Virus record (IMG/VR): IMGVR_UViG_3300009466_000003
Location: 1 to 58,194 of that record
Source: a virus
Strand: one strand, 5' to 3'
DNA length: 58,194 nucleotides
Below, piece by piece: positions 48,606-54,253 of this stretch. The translations under genes were made by a program, and so were the position numbers. The notes under the pieces were generated by a model. That model ran no database searches. It was not told the origin of the DNA and worked only from the letters and a program-made list of their open reading frames with translations. Each line of letters starts with the position of its first letter. Positions within the stretch are counted from its first letter, which is position 1.

Positions 48606-49170
48606 AGTATGGATCGGTAAGTTTGCTAGGAGGAAATAGTGCGGTCTTTAAGGGTAGGATCTTTTCGGGCATTTGGCTCCAGATCCTTGTGGTTTCATAG
48701 CTCTTCTTGCACCACTTGCGGGTGTTGTATGTCCAATGGTAGCCCAAGATGTAGGCATTGGCCATCTGGGCATACTGCTTGAGGTTTACGGGGAGTTTGT
48801 TTCGGGCGATCTTGCGGACAGCCCGCATCTCGCAATCCCACTCCAGTTCAACAACGAGACGTATATACTTGTCGATATAGTCTACTTTCTTGCCATCTAA
48901 CCAATCATCCAGTTTGCCCACAGCGTTTTCACGGATATCGTGCCAGCGGGGGCGTTGAAGCTGTTGGTCTAGGTGACAGGTCTCATGGACGAATACATCC
49001 AGCCATGTGGGGATCGGGCGCTTGGTGGCTATGCGTAGTTCTTTGTCATCTGCCCAGCCTGTCGAAGTGGCTTTGCCTGTAATAAGATACTTCTGGGGAA
49101 CGAAAGTTAACTTGAACTTTCGGTATTTGAGGATGGCCCGCCCCAAAAAGTTGATCGTTGCTTGATCCAT
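48598..49170 (-). CDS. Zincin-type metallopeptidase-like protein (190 aa)
   Basis: VFVHETCHLDQQLQ (~60-73) is an HExxH zinc motif (H62, E63, H66), and ELEWDCEMRAVR (~108-119) offers a downstream acidic ligand in the D/E-x-x-E pattern of phage SprT- or ImmA-like peptidases. The protein is soluble, no signal peptide. Phage proteins of this layout have been seen in early accessory operons, but their targets are unknown. Confidence 0.72.
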   Translation of the reverse strand: MDQATINFLGRAILKYRKFKLTFVPQKYLITGKATSTGWADDKELRIATKRPIPTWLDVFVHETCHLDQQLQRPRWHDIRENAVGKLDDWLDGKKVDYIDKYIRLVVELEWDCEMRAVRKIARNKLPVNLKQYAQMANAYILGYHWTYNTRKWCKKSYETTRIWSQMPEKILPLKTALFPPSKLTDPYYD

Positions 49171-49326
49171 TTATTCCTCTTCTTGGACATCTTCTTCCTC
49201 AACTTGTTCAAATAACCTTCTGATAGGGTTGTCGCAAAAACCTTCTTCCTGTTCTGGAAATGGCATCAGAACTCCTGTGTCATCGTAGGCGACTTTTAGA
49301 TCTGCATCAAACTGCGACTGATTCAC
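49171..49326 (-). CDS. Small acidic protein (51 aa)
   Basis: GTG start at 49326. MNQSQFDADLKVAYDDTGVL then an acidic tail (EQVEEEDVQEEE). It overlaps the end of the RusA-like gene by 20 nt and directly abuts the zincin gene. Not recognised. Confidence 0.5.
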   Translation of the reverse strand: MNQSQFDADLKVAYDDTGVLMPFPEQEEGFCDNPIRRLFEQVEEEDVQEEE

Positions 49327-49687
49327 GAAACAACTCTATAATCGTCTCTTCTTTTTGACGAGTCTTTTCTTGTTTTGTTTCAATAGTGACATCTTCCGCA
49401 CGGTCATCTGGAATTGCTCCAGCATAGCGGAGGCAGTCAATGAAGTATTTGAAAACGAGATTGTCGGGATCAATAAGTCGCTTCCTTCTTGCCGTAAGGC
49501 GGATATGAATGCGTCCTGTATTTTCTTTTTTGCCGCCTGTCTTCGCCAATGGTTCATTGCGAATAGGGCGTTTAGACTTGGGGTTACTGCTCCCACTCTT
49601 ACGGTTAGGAACGGTTGGTTTGATGAGATCTCTGCGGACATAGACTCCTTTACTTGTTTCTACATAGCCTGCGGGGATGGTGTTCAT
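49307..49687 (-). CDS. RusA-like Holliday junction resolvase
   Basis: In this 126-residue protein DPDNLVFKYFIDCLRYAGAI (73-92) followed by PDDRAEDV is the RusA signature (DxDN...D.L......DD). The acidic residues bind magnesium for cutting four-way junctions. It processes replication and recombination branches before packaging. Coupled by ATGA to the gene upstream. Confidence 0.82.
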   Translation of the reverse strand: MNTIPAGYVETSKGVYVRRDLIKPTVPNRKSGSSNPKSKRPIRNEPLAKTGGKKENTGRIHIRLTARRKRLIDPDNLVFKYFIDCLRYAGAIPDDRAEDVTIETKQEKTRQKEETIIELFRESVAV

Positions 49688-49860
49688 TGTTCAAGCAATA
49701 CTTCCTCTTTAAGTCTTTCGGCTTCGGCGTCTGGGGCCACACACATCATTAGTGCTTTGCGGGCTTTCTCCAGTTGGGCTTCTTTTTGTTCCAATAGTGC
49801 CTCCAAGATACCCGAAACAGGAGGGGGAGCCATTGTGCTATGGATGCGGCCCACAGTCAC
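49684..49860 (-). CDS. Small helical protein (58 aa)
   Basis: GTG start overlapping the HTH gene stop (GTGA). MTVGRIHSTMAPPPVSGILE, then a helix EALLEQKEAQLEKARKALMM. ATGA with the RusA-like gene. An internal ATG could shorten it by nine residues. Not recognised. Confidence 0.55.
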   Translation of the reverse strand: MTVGRIHSTMAPPPVSGILEALLEQKEAQLEKARKALMMCVAPDAEAERLKEEVLLEQ

Positions 49861-50165
49861 TTGATGATTCCCTCTTGGCGGGCGATGGCCTCAATCTGGC
49901 TCACATACTCGCGGGTGCAGTTGAATTGCTCGGCTACGGCAGCAAAGTTCATTTCGGGGTTGGCCATGAGATAGCCAAGGACTTTGAAAGCCCGACCTCC
50001 ATGCATGCGCCTCTTGGTAGTCTTCTTGCGCTTGGCCCGAATCCCATTCTTACGCAATGCCTGTGCCATGGCTCCGTATTTGACTCCATGCTTTTCGGCA
50101 AGTTCGCCAATGGTGATTTCGGGGTTTTGTTCGATTTCTTGTGGTAGTAAGGATGCTTTGATCAT
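49857..50165 (-). CDS. DNA-binding protein with two HTH-like segments (102 aa)
   Basis: N-terminal ITIGELAEKHGVKYGAMAQA (~17-36) and C-terminal MNFAAVAEQFNCTREYVSQIE (split as MNFAAVAEQF and NCTREYVSQIE, ~72-92) both look like helix-turn-helix units, joined by a very basic bridge RAKRKKTTKRR. Likely a sequence-specific regulator of this arm, close to the divergent control region. Confidence 0.65.
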   Translation of the reverse strand: MIKASLLPQEIEQNPEITIGELAEKHGVKYGAMAQALRKNGIRAKRKKTTKRRMHGGRAFKVLGYLMANPEMNFAAVAEQFNCTREYVSQIEAIARQEGIIK

Positions 50166-50209
50166 AGAATTAGTGTTGACTTACAACAGTAGCTGTTGTT
50201 CAATCGCCG

Positions 50210-50500
50210 TCAAATAATATTATTGGAGAGGCGTGGAGACTTTCGTTTCCGCGCCTTTCGCGGTTTACGGGCCTTCCTCTGCTCCTTGTGGAACAATTTG
50301 TGGCACACCTTACATAGGCAGATCAGATCGTCCAAGTGGTTGAGTTCATCTCCTTGGTGTTCGTAGGTGCGGTGGTGGGCTTGGAGTTCCAGAGGGCTAT
50401 TGCATACCCCACATCTCCAGCCGTAGCGTTTCTTCACCAGTCGGCTTACTTCTTTCCAATAAGGCGTTCTCAAGTAGGATCTATAAGATTCTTTATCCAC
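50210..50500 (-). CDS. HNH endonuclease
   Basis: In this 96-residue protein CGVCNSPLELQAHHRTY (~30-46), then HLDDLICLCKVCHKLFH (~55-71) is the HNH fold with its two zinc CxxC pairs, the catalytic His (HH) and final His. Either a free-standing homing enzyme or a terminase-associated nick enzyme. First gene of the minus arm before the gene-free RNA region. Confidence 0.85.
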   Translation of the reverse strand: MDKESYRSYLRTPYWKEVSRLVKKRYGWRCGVCNSPLELQAHHRTYEHQGDELNHLDDLICLCKVCHKLFHKEQRKARKPRKARKRKSPRLSNNII

Positions 50501-50520
50501 AGAGAAATACTACTCTCTTG

Positions 50521-50549
50521 TTGACAGTGTGGCCACCCTTAGTTATTTT
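50521..50549 (+). promoter_or_regulatory. Candidate promoter for a small RNA
   Basis: TTGACA (50521-50526), 17-nt spacer, TATTTT (50544-50549). The best -35 in the region, pointing into the terminator-closed RNA at 50556. It starts 21 bp from the divergent HNH gene. Confidence 0.55.
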
Positions 50550-50555
50550 GGCGCA

Positions 50556-50629
50556 GGCGATTTGGGTGCGGTCTCTAGGAGCGGATGTTTCTATCAAGAC
50601 ATCAGTGAGGGGCCGCACCCTCTTTTTTT
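50556..50629 (+). ncRNA. Candidate terminator-closed small RNA
   Basis: GGGTGCGGTC (50564-50573) pairs with GGCCGCACCC (50611-50620), 10 bp including one T-G, then TCTTTTTTT. Inside, GATGT (50584-50588) pairs with ACATC (50599-50603). A promoter-like site 10-20 nt upstream makes a ~75-nt transcript plausible. No ORF. Confidence 0.55.
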
Positions 50630-50633
50630 GATA

Positions 50634-50662
50634 TTGACTTATTTTTGAACGCCTGATAGGTT
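50634..50662 (+). promoter_or_regulatory. Candidate promoter for the large structured RNA
   Basis: TTGACT (50634-50639), 17-nt spacer and TAGGTT (50657-50662). TATTGAC is shared with the two late-promoter sites. A TAGATT at 50676 offers an alternative -10, paired with a CTGATA that matches the TGAACGC motif at 12031. Confidence 0.42.
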
Positions 50663-51171
50663 GCCGTGGTCTTGATAGATTCAGACATCCGCTCACGGCG
50701 AGCTAGACATATTGTAGCCGAATCTCCAGCGCAGGTATGCAAGGGTCACACCGCCGAACGTTGGAATATCCGAACCAAGCCTCGCCCGCTTGGTAATCCA
50801 GAAATAGTCTGGTAAAGCGACAGGGACATGCCCTGTGGAGTGCATCGACGTTATTGGGTCATCAGAATGGCAGCCTCGGAGCCTAGACGTTGGTGGTAGG
50901 GCTGAAGCAACTCATCTCGGAGGGATGAATACTTCGACTTTTTACAAAACTCCTGCCCCGTAGCTGGGGCGGAGTGTGTGGAGGACATCGCAATCTATCT
51001 GGATGGATTAATCTCCGACTATGCGGCGTTCGGGCGAACTGCGTAAAGAAGCCGCTATACTAGGCGGGGCGCACGGCTTTAGCCCCGCCGAATATCCCCC
51101 CAAAGAAAAAAGAAGAAAAAAGATTGAACGCCCCGAAGGGGCTATGGTCTATTACTCCATGGACAATTTAA

Positions 51172-51237
51172 GGGGGAGACTAGGTTCGACGCGCAAAACC
51201 AAGCGCGGACTCGGCTGCAATGCCGACTCCTCCACCA
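51172..51237 (+). ncRNA. tRNA-like element resembling the tmRNA tRNA domain, with CCA
   Basis: 66 nt. Acceptor GGGGGAG (51172-51178) with CTCCTCC (51227-51233), 7 bp with a G-U at position 3-70 (the alanine identity pair also kept in tmRNA), then ACCA (A73-CCA). A T-arm TCGGC-TGCAAT-GCCGA (51211-51226) abuts the acceptor as in tRNA; its loop keeps T54, C56, A57 and A58 but has 6 nt. The D-like part has GG (51183-51184) in GGTTCGAC, the tmRNA 5' hallmark, with no D-stem. CGCGC/GCGCG (51190-51207) replaces the anticodon arm or tmRNA P2. No mRNA-like domain is seen, so it is not a normal tmRNA. Competing pairings with GGAGG (51242) exist. Confidence 0.55.
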
Positions 51238-51241
51238 ATTC

Positions 51242-51310
51242 GGAGGGGATCATTGAGGGCAAGATGAGTGTAAACTCCTTGAGCGACCTGAGTCCTCTCC
51301 CATTTTTTTT
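51242..51310 (+). terminator. Rho-independent terminator with a large loop
   Basis: GGAGGGGA (51242-51249) pairs with TCCTCTCC (51293-51300), 8 bp with one G-T, followed by CA and eight T. The loop contains GAGT-GTAA-ACTC, a stem with a GNRA-type tetraloop. It probably ends the long RNA. Confidence 0.65.
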
Positions 51311-51390
51311 GGAGGCGGGGAAGACCCGACTGCAAAGTCGAAAGCTTCAAAGGCTGGGGGGCTAATGAAGTTGCGCCACCTCGCCTCCAA
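51309..51390 (+). promoter_or_regulatory. Structured leader of the 117-aa gene
   Basis: TTGGAGGCG (51309-51317) pairs with CGCCTCCAA (51382-51390), 9 bp, and encloses CGACT-GCAA-AGTCG (51327-51340), a GNRA hairpin, and a GCTTCA/TGAAGT stem. It ends 8 nt before the start codon and shares two T with the preceding terminator, so the two structures compete. No Shine-Dalgarno lies between it and the ATG. It could be a translation switch. Confidence 0.5.
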
Positions 51391-51398
51391 TTCTCTTT

Positions 51399-51752
51399 AT
51401 GAATAGACAAGAAGCAATACAACTACAGATTGATGACATCCTTGACAGTTTCGATTTTCAGGCGGTTATGAAGTCATTGGAAGTCTATAAGTCCATGGAG
51501 CGGGGTTATCCGTCCGATTGGTTCCTAGATGATGAGCCGTTTGAACCCGCGATTCGGGCAGCGGCTCGCGATTGCATGAAAGCGGCCATCAAAGAGGGCT
51601 ATGCTGGTCATAGCTACTTTGAAGCCCGCTTTACTGAAGGAGAAGACGAAGAAGGCCCGTGGGTCAGAATCACTCTTAATTTCGGGCTTCATTCTTACAA
51701 TGACGGAGTATCTTATGAAAAAACTACTACTACTACCCCTGTTACTGAGTAA
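51399..51752 (+). CDS. Hypothetical protein (117 aa)
   Basis: MNRQEAIQLQIDDILDSFDF: a helical N-terminal region and a beta-rich C-terminal region (EEGPWVRITLNFGLHSYNDG) with a Thr-rich tail. First gene after the structured RNA region. The last 38 nt overlap the signal-peptide gene. Not recognised. Confidence 0.62.
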   Translation: MNRQEAIQLQIDDILDSFDFQAVMKSLEVYKSMERGYPSDWFLDDEPFEPAIRAAARDCMKAAIKEGYAGHSYFEARFTEGEDEEGPWVRITLNFGLHSYNDGVSYEKTTTTTPVTE

Positions 51753-51996
51753 TACCATTGCCCAAGACGGATCGTTCAATGGGACGGTCTTTGACTTGGA
51801 TTCAGGGCGCACACAGGTCATCAGTGGATCGGTTGATGTGAAACCCGCCGAAAGCCCGTATCTCACCACGCTACGCAGGATCAATGCGGAGTTGGCCGAA
51901 TCAAACGCTCGTTTAAGCGCGGAGATTGCCGCCAACAACCAACTCTACGAACTGCGCGAGCAGACAAGGCTCCTTCGCAAGATTGCCAACCAGTGA
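51715..51996 (+). CDS. Signal-peptide coiled-coil protein, inner-spanin-like
   Basis: MKKLLLLPLLLSNTIAQDGS is a signal or anchor sequence, followed by a ~75-residue soluble part ending in a coiled-coil stretch (RINAELAESNARLSAEIAAN). With the lipoprotein gene that overlaps its stop (GTGA), it has the layout of a two-component Rz/Rz1 spanin, which fuses inner and outer membranes at lysis. The anchor looks cleavable (ASN-TIA-QD), which argues for caution. Confidence 0.5.
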   Translation: MKKLLLLPLLLSNTIAQDGSFNGTVFDLDSGRTQVISGSVDVKPAESPYLTTLRRINAELAESNARLSAEIAANNQLYELREQTRLLRKIANQ

Positions 51997-52259
51997 ATCG
52001 TTGGATAATTACAGCAATACTTGTTACAAGTGGTTGTGCTTCTTATCCACGCCCCTACCCTTGGAACTTCCCCCCAGAAGAGGAATGGAATCAACCACTT
52101 GAAACAAGCTGGGTTAATGCCGTTGACGCCTACCGCAACTGGACGGCCCCGAAAGGAAAAGTATGGAATCCGCTTATTCGGGAGTATGAGCCTGACTTTG
52201 GCTATGAGATTGAACTTCTGAAGCTTCGGGATCTTGAGGAACATGAGTTGTATCAATAA
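51993..52259 (+). CDS. Lipoprotein, outer-spanin-like
   Basis: GTG start. MNRWIITAILVTSGCASYPR: a signal peptide with the lipobox TSGC, so the mature protein begins with an acylated Cys and is anchored in the outer (or inner) membrane. It is rich in Trp, Pro and Tyr. Its position after a signal-peptide coiled-coil protein fits Rz1. Its last 86 nt overlap the convergent HNH gene. Confidence 0.6.
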   Translation: MNRWIITAILVTSGCASYPRPYPWNFPPEEEWNQPLETSWVNAVDAYRNWTAPKGKVWNPLIREYEPDFGYEIELLKLRDLEEHELYQ

Positions 52260-52572
52260 TCCAGCCAAGCCTGCGGGCTTCTTTTCCATTCTCATGCACC
52301 CAACGATGGCATCCCGAACAGAGCGCGGCAAAAAGGTCGTAGCGGTTAAGCAGCGACCCATGGCGTTGGGCTTTATGATGCACTTCGGTGGCTTTGCTTT
52401 TCTTGCAACGCTCACAAATCGGGTGGAGAGCCAGATAGGCTTTGCGAACATTTGCATACTCCTTGTATTCACGCTGGCGCTTGGGGGATGCATTCCTCAA
52501 CCGTCCGCCGCGCTTGAGGCCATTCGATCTTTTCAGTGGAGTTTTTGAACGAAGGGGAGTTTTTCTTGTCAT
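52174..52572 (-). CDS. HNH endonuclease, convergent with the lipoprotein gene
   Basis: In this 132-residue protein CERCKKSKATEVHHKAQRHG (~49-68), then LCSGCHRWVHENG (~81-93) is an HNH domain with CxxC pairs. The N-terminus is very basic (RKTPLRSKTPLKRSNGLKRG). ATG 52572 is used; ATG 52590 is possible. The tail after the HNH domain overlaps the lipoprotein gene and may be non-conserved. A lone minus-strand gene, a hallmark of an inserted mobile HNH gene. Confidence 0.8.
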   Translation of the reverse strand: MTRKTPLRSKTPLKRSNGLKRGGRLRNASPKRQREYKEYANVRKAYLALHPICERCKKSKATEVHHKAQRHGSLLNRYDLFAALCSGCHRWVHENGKEARRLGWIIDTTHVPQDPEASEVQSHSQSQAHTPE

Positions 52573-52578
52573 ACTTTT

Positions 52579-52818
52579 ATGGAGATTCACTGGAATAAAT
52601 ACGAAGATAGCAAGCCCGTCAAGAACGGTGTTTACTTGATTGCCAACGAAGATATTGACCCGCCACTTAGGGCGTGTTCATATTACGATATGACCCACGG
52701 CTGGACAGGAATAGCCCATACTTTGGAAAAGCTAATCCAATGCTGGGCTGATTTTCCCGCAACCCAATCTTTTACAAACCATGCCAAAGTTCAAAGTCGT
52801 TTTAACTGTTATCAATGA
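52579..52818 (+). CDS. Hypothetical protein (79 aa)
   Basis: MEIHWNKYEDSKPVKNGVYL resembles the W...Y.D.KP...G.YL opening of small DUF551-type phage proteins, and later WADFPATQSF. It diverges from the HNH gene with almost no gap. Its last 38 nt overlap the next gene. Confidence 0.58.
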   Translation: MEIHWNKYEDSKPVKNGVYLIANEDIDPPLRACSYYDMTHGWTGIAHTLEKLIQCWADFPATQSFTNHAKVQSRFNCYQ

Positions 52819-53008
52819 AGACTCTGTATCCCCATTCGTGGTTGGCCCACGATTCCGTCGAGGAGGACAAATGCCAATGGAAAGGCTATCAACAGAGCGA
52901 AGCGGCTATTGGTTCGACCCAGAAACAGAAAAAGATCTCGCGCAAGAATGTGCAGACCAATTCACTAAATATATCCAACAAGCAGAAGCAAAGAAAAAGA
53001 AAAAATGA
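52781..53008 (+). CDS. Hypothetical protein (75 aa)
   Basis: MPKFKVVLTVINEDSVSPFV with a helical, Lys-rich C-terminus (ADQFTKYIQQAEAKKKKK). ATGA-coupled to the next gene. Not recognised. Confidence 0.58.
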   Translation: MPKFKVVLTVINEDSVSPFVVGPRFRRGGQMPMERLSTERSGYWFDPETEKDLAQECADQFTKYIQQAEAKKKKK

Positions 53009-53196
53009 GCGATAAAACCAAAACATTCATTGTGTCCCACGGGGAGAAGATTGTTGAACTCCATGGATTCGGGCTTTCCCATGAAGAAGCGACACTACAG
53101 TCCGATCAATTGACACGGGCTGGCAAGCGCAACGTCCGCATTCGTCTGGAAGATCCCGTCCATCCAAGCTGGCCGCTCAACTTCGACGCACAATGA
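53005..53196 (+). CDS. Hypothetical protein (63 aa)
   Basis: MSDKTKTFIVSHGEKIVELH, a compact basic protein with no motif recognised. ATGA overlaps with the upstream and downstream genes. Confidence 0.62.
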   Translation: MSDKTKTFIVSHGEKIVELHGFGLSHEEATLQSDQLTRAGKRNVRIRLEDPVHPSWPLNFDAQ

Positions 53197-54245
53197 ATAT
53201 TGTCTTTGCCTACCACAACGGAGATGCTGATCTGGCTATGGAGTCCGCCAAGGCTATCACAGCTATGGGGCTGAACATGCGTCACAAGGCTTATGTCTGT
53301 ACCAGAACTGGTACTAAAGATTGTAACACCGTCATCCAAGAACTGAAGAAAAGCTTCCCTGAAGTTGACCAAATAACCGCACAAGATGGTTTCGACGGCT
53401 GGCCGCTTGGCCCAAATCAGATGTTCAGTGATGTGGCTGCTGCGATGTATTCAACCAAGGTTCCCTTCTACTTCTGGGAACCAGATTGTGTCCCGATGAA
53501 AGAGGGTTGGTTAGATGATCTCGACGCCGAATACCACCGAAAAGTCGGCATCATGGGCCATCTCTACGAAGGAGGCATGGCAACCAATGGCAAGAATATC
53601 TACAAGATGATTGTTGGTAGTGCGGTTTACCCTCCCAACTTCTTGGACTTTTGTCCTTCCGCGCAATCCTTATCAACCTACAACTTGGCCTATAAGAATG
53701 CAGGCACCATCCCCGAACCATGGGATGTTCGTTGTCGGTGGAACTTTATGAAGATCGGGCGGGACACCCCACTCATCCGCACTTATTGGAAAAGTGTGAA
53801 CTACCAGTGGAAAGACGGAAAGATCGTCTTCTACGCCGAAGACCCCGAAGCCCAAGCTGTCCAAGGGGTCACATGCCCAGACAGAATTATCTCCAGCCAA
53901 GCGGTGGTCATCCATGGGTGCAAAGATGGGTCGCTTCACAAGATGGCTCAAGAAGGATTCCCAATGCCGTCAGATTCGACGGGATTAGAAGGAGGGGGAC
54001 AAATTGCCACCCCCCTTGTGCAAAACGTCAACAATGAAGTACAAAGTCCTACAGTTTGTAACAAAGCGTCAGAAGTGGTGCAAATCGTCACAAAAGACGA
54101 GTTAAGGCCCAAATCCCGCAACAAATCGTCAGATAAGACGAAAAAGAAGCGAGTAATCTCCGAAGCGGAGCGCGAACGCCGCAGGCAATCAATGCTGGCA
54201 ATTTTGGCAAGAAAGCGTGAACGAAAAGCCCAAGCGGCTGTCTAA
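53193..54245 (+). CDS. Glycosyltransferase-like protein with basic tail (350 aa)
   Basis: MNIVFAYHNGDADLAMESAK at the start, FYFWEPDCVPMKEGW (~92-106) as a GT-A-like metal site, and AVYPPNFLDF later. This resembles the 30182 and 15174 genes in general layout. From ~270 the protein becomes low-complexity, then basic (KSRNKSSDKTKKKR, EAERERRRQSML), an unusual tail that contains a DNA repeat. The target glycan is unknown. Ends 8 bp before the helicase gene. Confidence 0.58.
   Translation: MNIVFAYHNGDADLAMESAKAITAMGLNMRHKAYVCTRTGTKDCNTVIQELKKSFPEVDQITAQDGFDGWPLGPNQMFSDVAAAMYSTKVPFYFWEPDCVPMKEGWLDDLDAEYHRKVGIMGHLYEGGMATNGKNIYKMIVGSAVYPPNFLDFCPSAQSLSTYNLAYKNAGTIPEPWDVRCRWNFMKIGRDTPLIRTYWKSVNYQWKDGKIVFYAEDPEAQAVQGVTCPDRIISSQAVVIHGCKDGSLHKMAQEGFPMPSDSTGLEGGGQIATPLVQNVNNEVQSPTVCNKASEVVQIVTKDELRPKSRNKSSDKTKKKRVISEAERERRRQSMLAILARKRERKAQAAV
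54021..54131 (+). repeat. Four CAAANCGTCA repeats, candidate iterons
   Basis: CAAAACGTCA (54021-54030), CAAAGCGTCA (54062-54071), CAAATCGTCA (54081-54090) and CAAATCGTCA (54122-54131) are direct copies at start-to-start spacings of 41, 19 and 41 bp, roughly 4, 2 and 4 helical turns. They lie in the low-complexity end of the glycosyltransferase gene and about 120 bp before the replicative helicase gene. A palindrome TTTGTAACAAA (54055-54065) overlaps the second copy. Confidence 0.6.
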
Positions 54246-54253
54246 CGCTTCCT

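Larger units (their letters stand above)
50669..51310 (+). ncRNA. Candidate large structured noncoding RNA (~640 nt)
   Basis: This gene-free stretch is bounded by a promoter-like site and a U8 terminator. Hairpins in order: ACCAAGC/GCTTGGT (50774-50794), CCAGA/TCTGG (50798-50812), CAGGG/CCCTG (50821-50835), TCATC/GATGA (50912-50929), ACTCC-GCCCC/GGGGC-GGAGT (about 50949-50975), GCGGC/GCCGC (51023-51054), GGCGGGGC/GCCCCGCC (51063-51089), GCCCC/GGGGC (51130-51142), a tRNA-like element (51172-51237) and the terminator. An A-rich single-strand stretch lies at 51099-51122. No coding pattern. Compare with GOLLD, ROOL and tmRNA; I cannot assign one from sequence. Confidence 0.6.

Noticed and set aside
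50493-50696. A 67-residue minus frame upstream of the HNH gene
   Set aside because: It covers a plus-strand promoter and terminator and has no neighbours in its frame.
50700-51170. A group I intron
   Set aside because: Some fragments (e.g. AGTCTGG, GACGTT) recall intron core pieces, but no P7/P3 core order and no interrupted gene or tRNA were found.
51172-51310. A full standard or two-piece tmRNA
   Set aside because: No tag-coding frame with an mRNA-like domain and no 3' half at the proper distance were found; the CCA comes only 60 nt after the 5' end. Only the tRNA-like part matches.
51021-51365. A 114-residue frame through the structured RNA region
   Set aside because: It would run over the tRNA-like element and terminator, and its composition does not match the genome's proteins.
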